A stretch of 64,000 nucleotides of DNA from an uncultured Schlesneria sp. Its GTDB lineage: Bacteria; Planctomycetota; Planctomycetia; Planctomycetales; Planctomycetaceae. Each line of letters opens with the position of its first letter. The first letter of the stretch is position 1. The position numbers and the translations under genes are program-made. Below the pieces are notes generated by a model. The model saw only the letters and a program-made list of their open reading frames with translations. It was not told where the DNA came from and did not search any database. Shown here one piece after another: positions 63,760 through 64,000 of the stretch. The stretch is taken from NCBI GenBank assembly GCA_903840265.1, contig CAIMFH010000035.1, positions 27,905 through 91,904 on the forward strand. The letters run 5' to 3'.

Positions 63760-64000
63760 CTAGGCCGCGCGCTGATATCCGGCGTCCTCATAGTCGTCGC
63801 TGGAATTCGTTTCCGGTGCCTGATCATGACCGTAGCCATATCCGTATCCATAGCCGTAACCATAGCCGTATTCGGAATTCGGACCGGTTTCCAAGTGATT
63901 CGCCACGATACCAACCACCGATGCACCTGTCGCCTTGAACGATTCGACGGCTCGAGTGACCATCTTGCGGCGGTTCTTGTCGGGACGAATGACGATGACG
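63760..64000 (-). CDS. 3' end of a BY-kinase/Wzz-like exopolysaccharide protein, Tyr-Gly tail
   Basis: The frame is open to the window end and gives the last 79 residues. VIVIRPDKNRRKM, then VTRAVESFKATGASVVGIVA and NHLETG match the end of the ATPase domain of bacterial tyrosine kinases (CpsD/Wzc type) that control polysaccharide chain length. After that comes SEYG with seven consecutive Tyr-Gly pairs, the position where these kinases carry their autophosphorylated Tyr cluster. Further Tyr occur in DDYEDAGYQ. The catalytic motifs lie outside the window, so the call rests on the C-terminus. Confidence 0.75.
   Translation of the reverse strand, partial: VIVIRPDKNRRKMVTRAVESFKATGASVVGIVANHLETGPNSEYGYGYGYGYGYGYGHDQAPETNSSDDYEDAGYQRAA

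Overview
The window looks like chromosomal DNA of a planctomycete (class Planctomycetia, similar in style to the Schlesneria/Gimesia group; I cannot fix the genus). The evidence is the gene content. It has a DUF1559 prepilin-type protein, an adjacent DUF1549/DUF1553 plus DUF1501 pair, a tandem DUF1080 protein, and a large PVC-type CxxCH dehydrogenase-like protein. It also has many lone secreted proteins and lipoproteins, short mostly monocistronic genes, and GC-rich palindromic repeats between genes. No rRNA, tRNA, CRISPR array, intact IS element or prophage is visible.

Layout: 0-6.7 kb holds a metallophosphoesterase, a chlorite-dismutase-like protein, a LuxR-type regulator with a degenerate receiver, ribD behind a SEC-C/TPR protein, and a small secreted protein. 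6.7-13.3 kb holds a lipoprotein sugar-binding protein and a three-gene heavy-metal efflux operon (His-rich exported protein, periplasmic adaptor, CzcA-type RND pump). 13.3-20 kb holds a divergent FliG-like protein, a repeat-rich gap, and an oxidative-stress block (Dps, catalase, divergent OxyR-like LysR regulator sharing a palindromic operator candidate). 20-38 kb is dominated by secreted proteins and hydrolases, with speE, lpxB and the DUF1549-DUF1501 operon. 38-41.7 kb holds a ketoacyl-ACP synthase with a MarR regulator, then a patch of small genes and a recombinase-like fragment.

41.8-50 kb holds a zinc-ribbon protein, the DUF1080 protein, an orphan FliN/SpoA domain, an O6-alkylguanine methyltransferase, two unrecognised proteins and an aminotransferase. 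50-58.7 kb holds a VanZ-like protein, a TPR lipoprotein / AAA ATPase / secreted protein cluster, a GT39-like glycosyltransferase, a 1.3 kb gene-free stretch with a decayed higher-order repeat, and an NYN-LOTUS protein. 58.9-64 kb holds a lipoprotein, an HDOD plus degenerate CheB-like receiver pair, fumC, and the 3' end of a BY-kinase-like gene with a Tyr-Gly tail.

The most unusual structure is the 57.07-57.89 kb array. A 12-bp motif (GTTGTGTCATGC) occurs six times exactly, plus variants. The copies belong to a duplicated unit of about 290 bp, and unrelated interspersed repeats sit inside it. Other points worth following are several perfect 24-30 bp inverted repeats spaced about 90-100 bp apart, a palindromic repeat apparently captured in frame inside a coding region, a candidate structured RNA at 38.46 kb, orphan flagellar switch homologues, and two receiver-like domains that have lost their phosphorylation chemistry. 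All function calls come from reading the translated sequence by eye; no database search was run.
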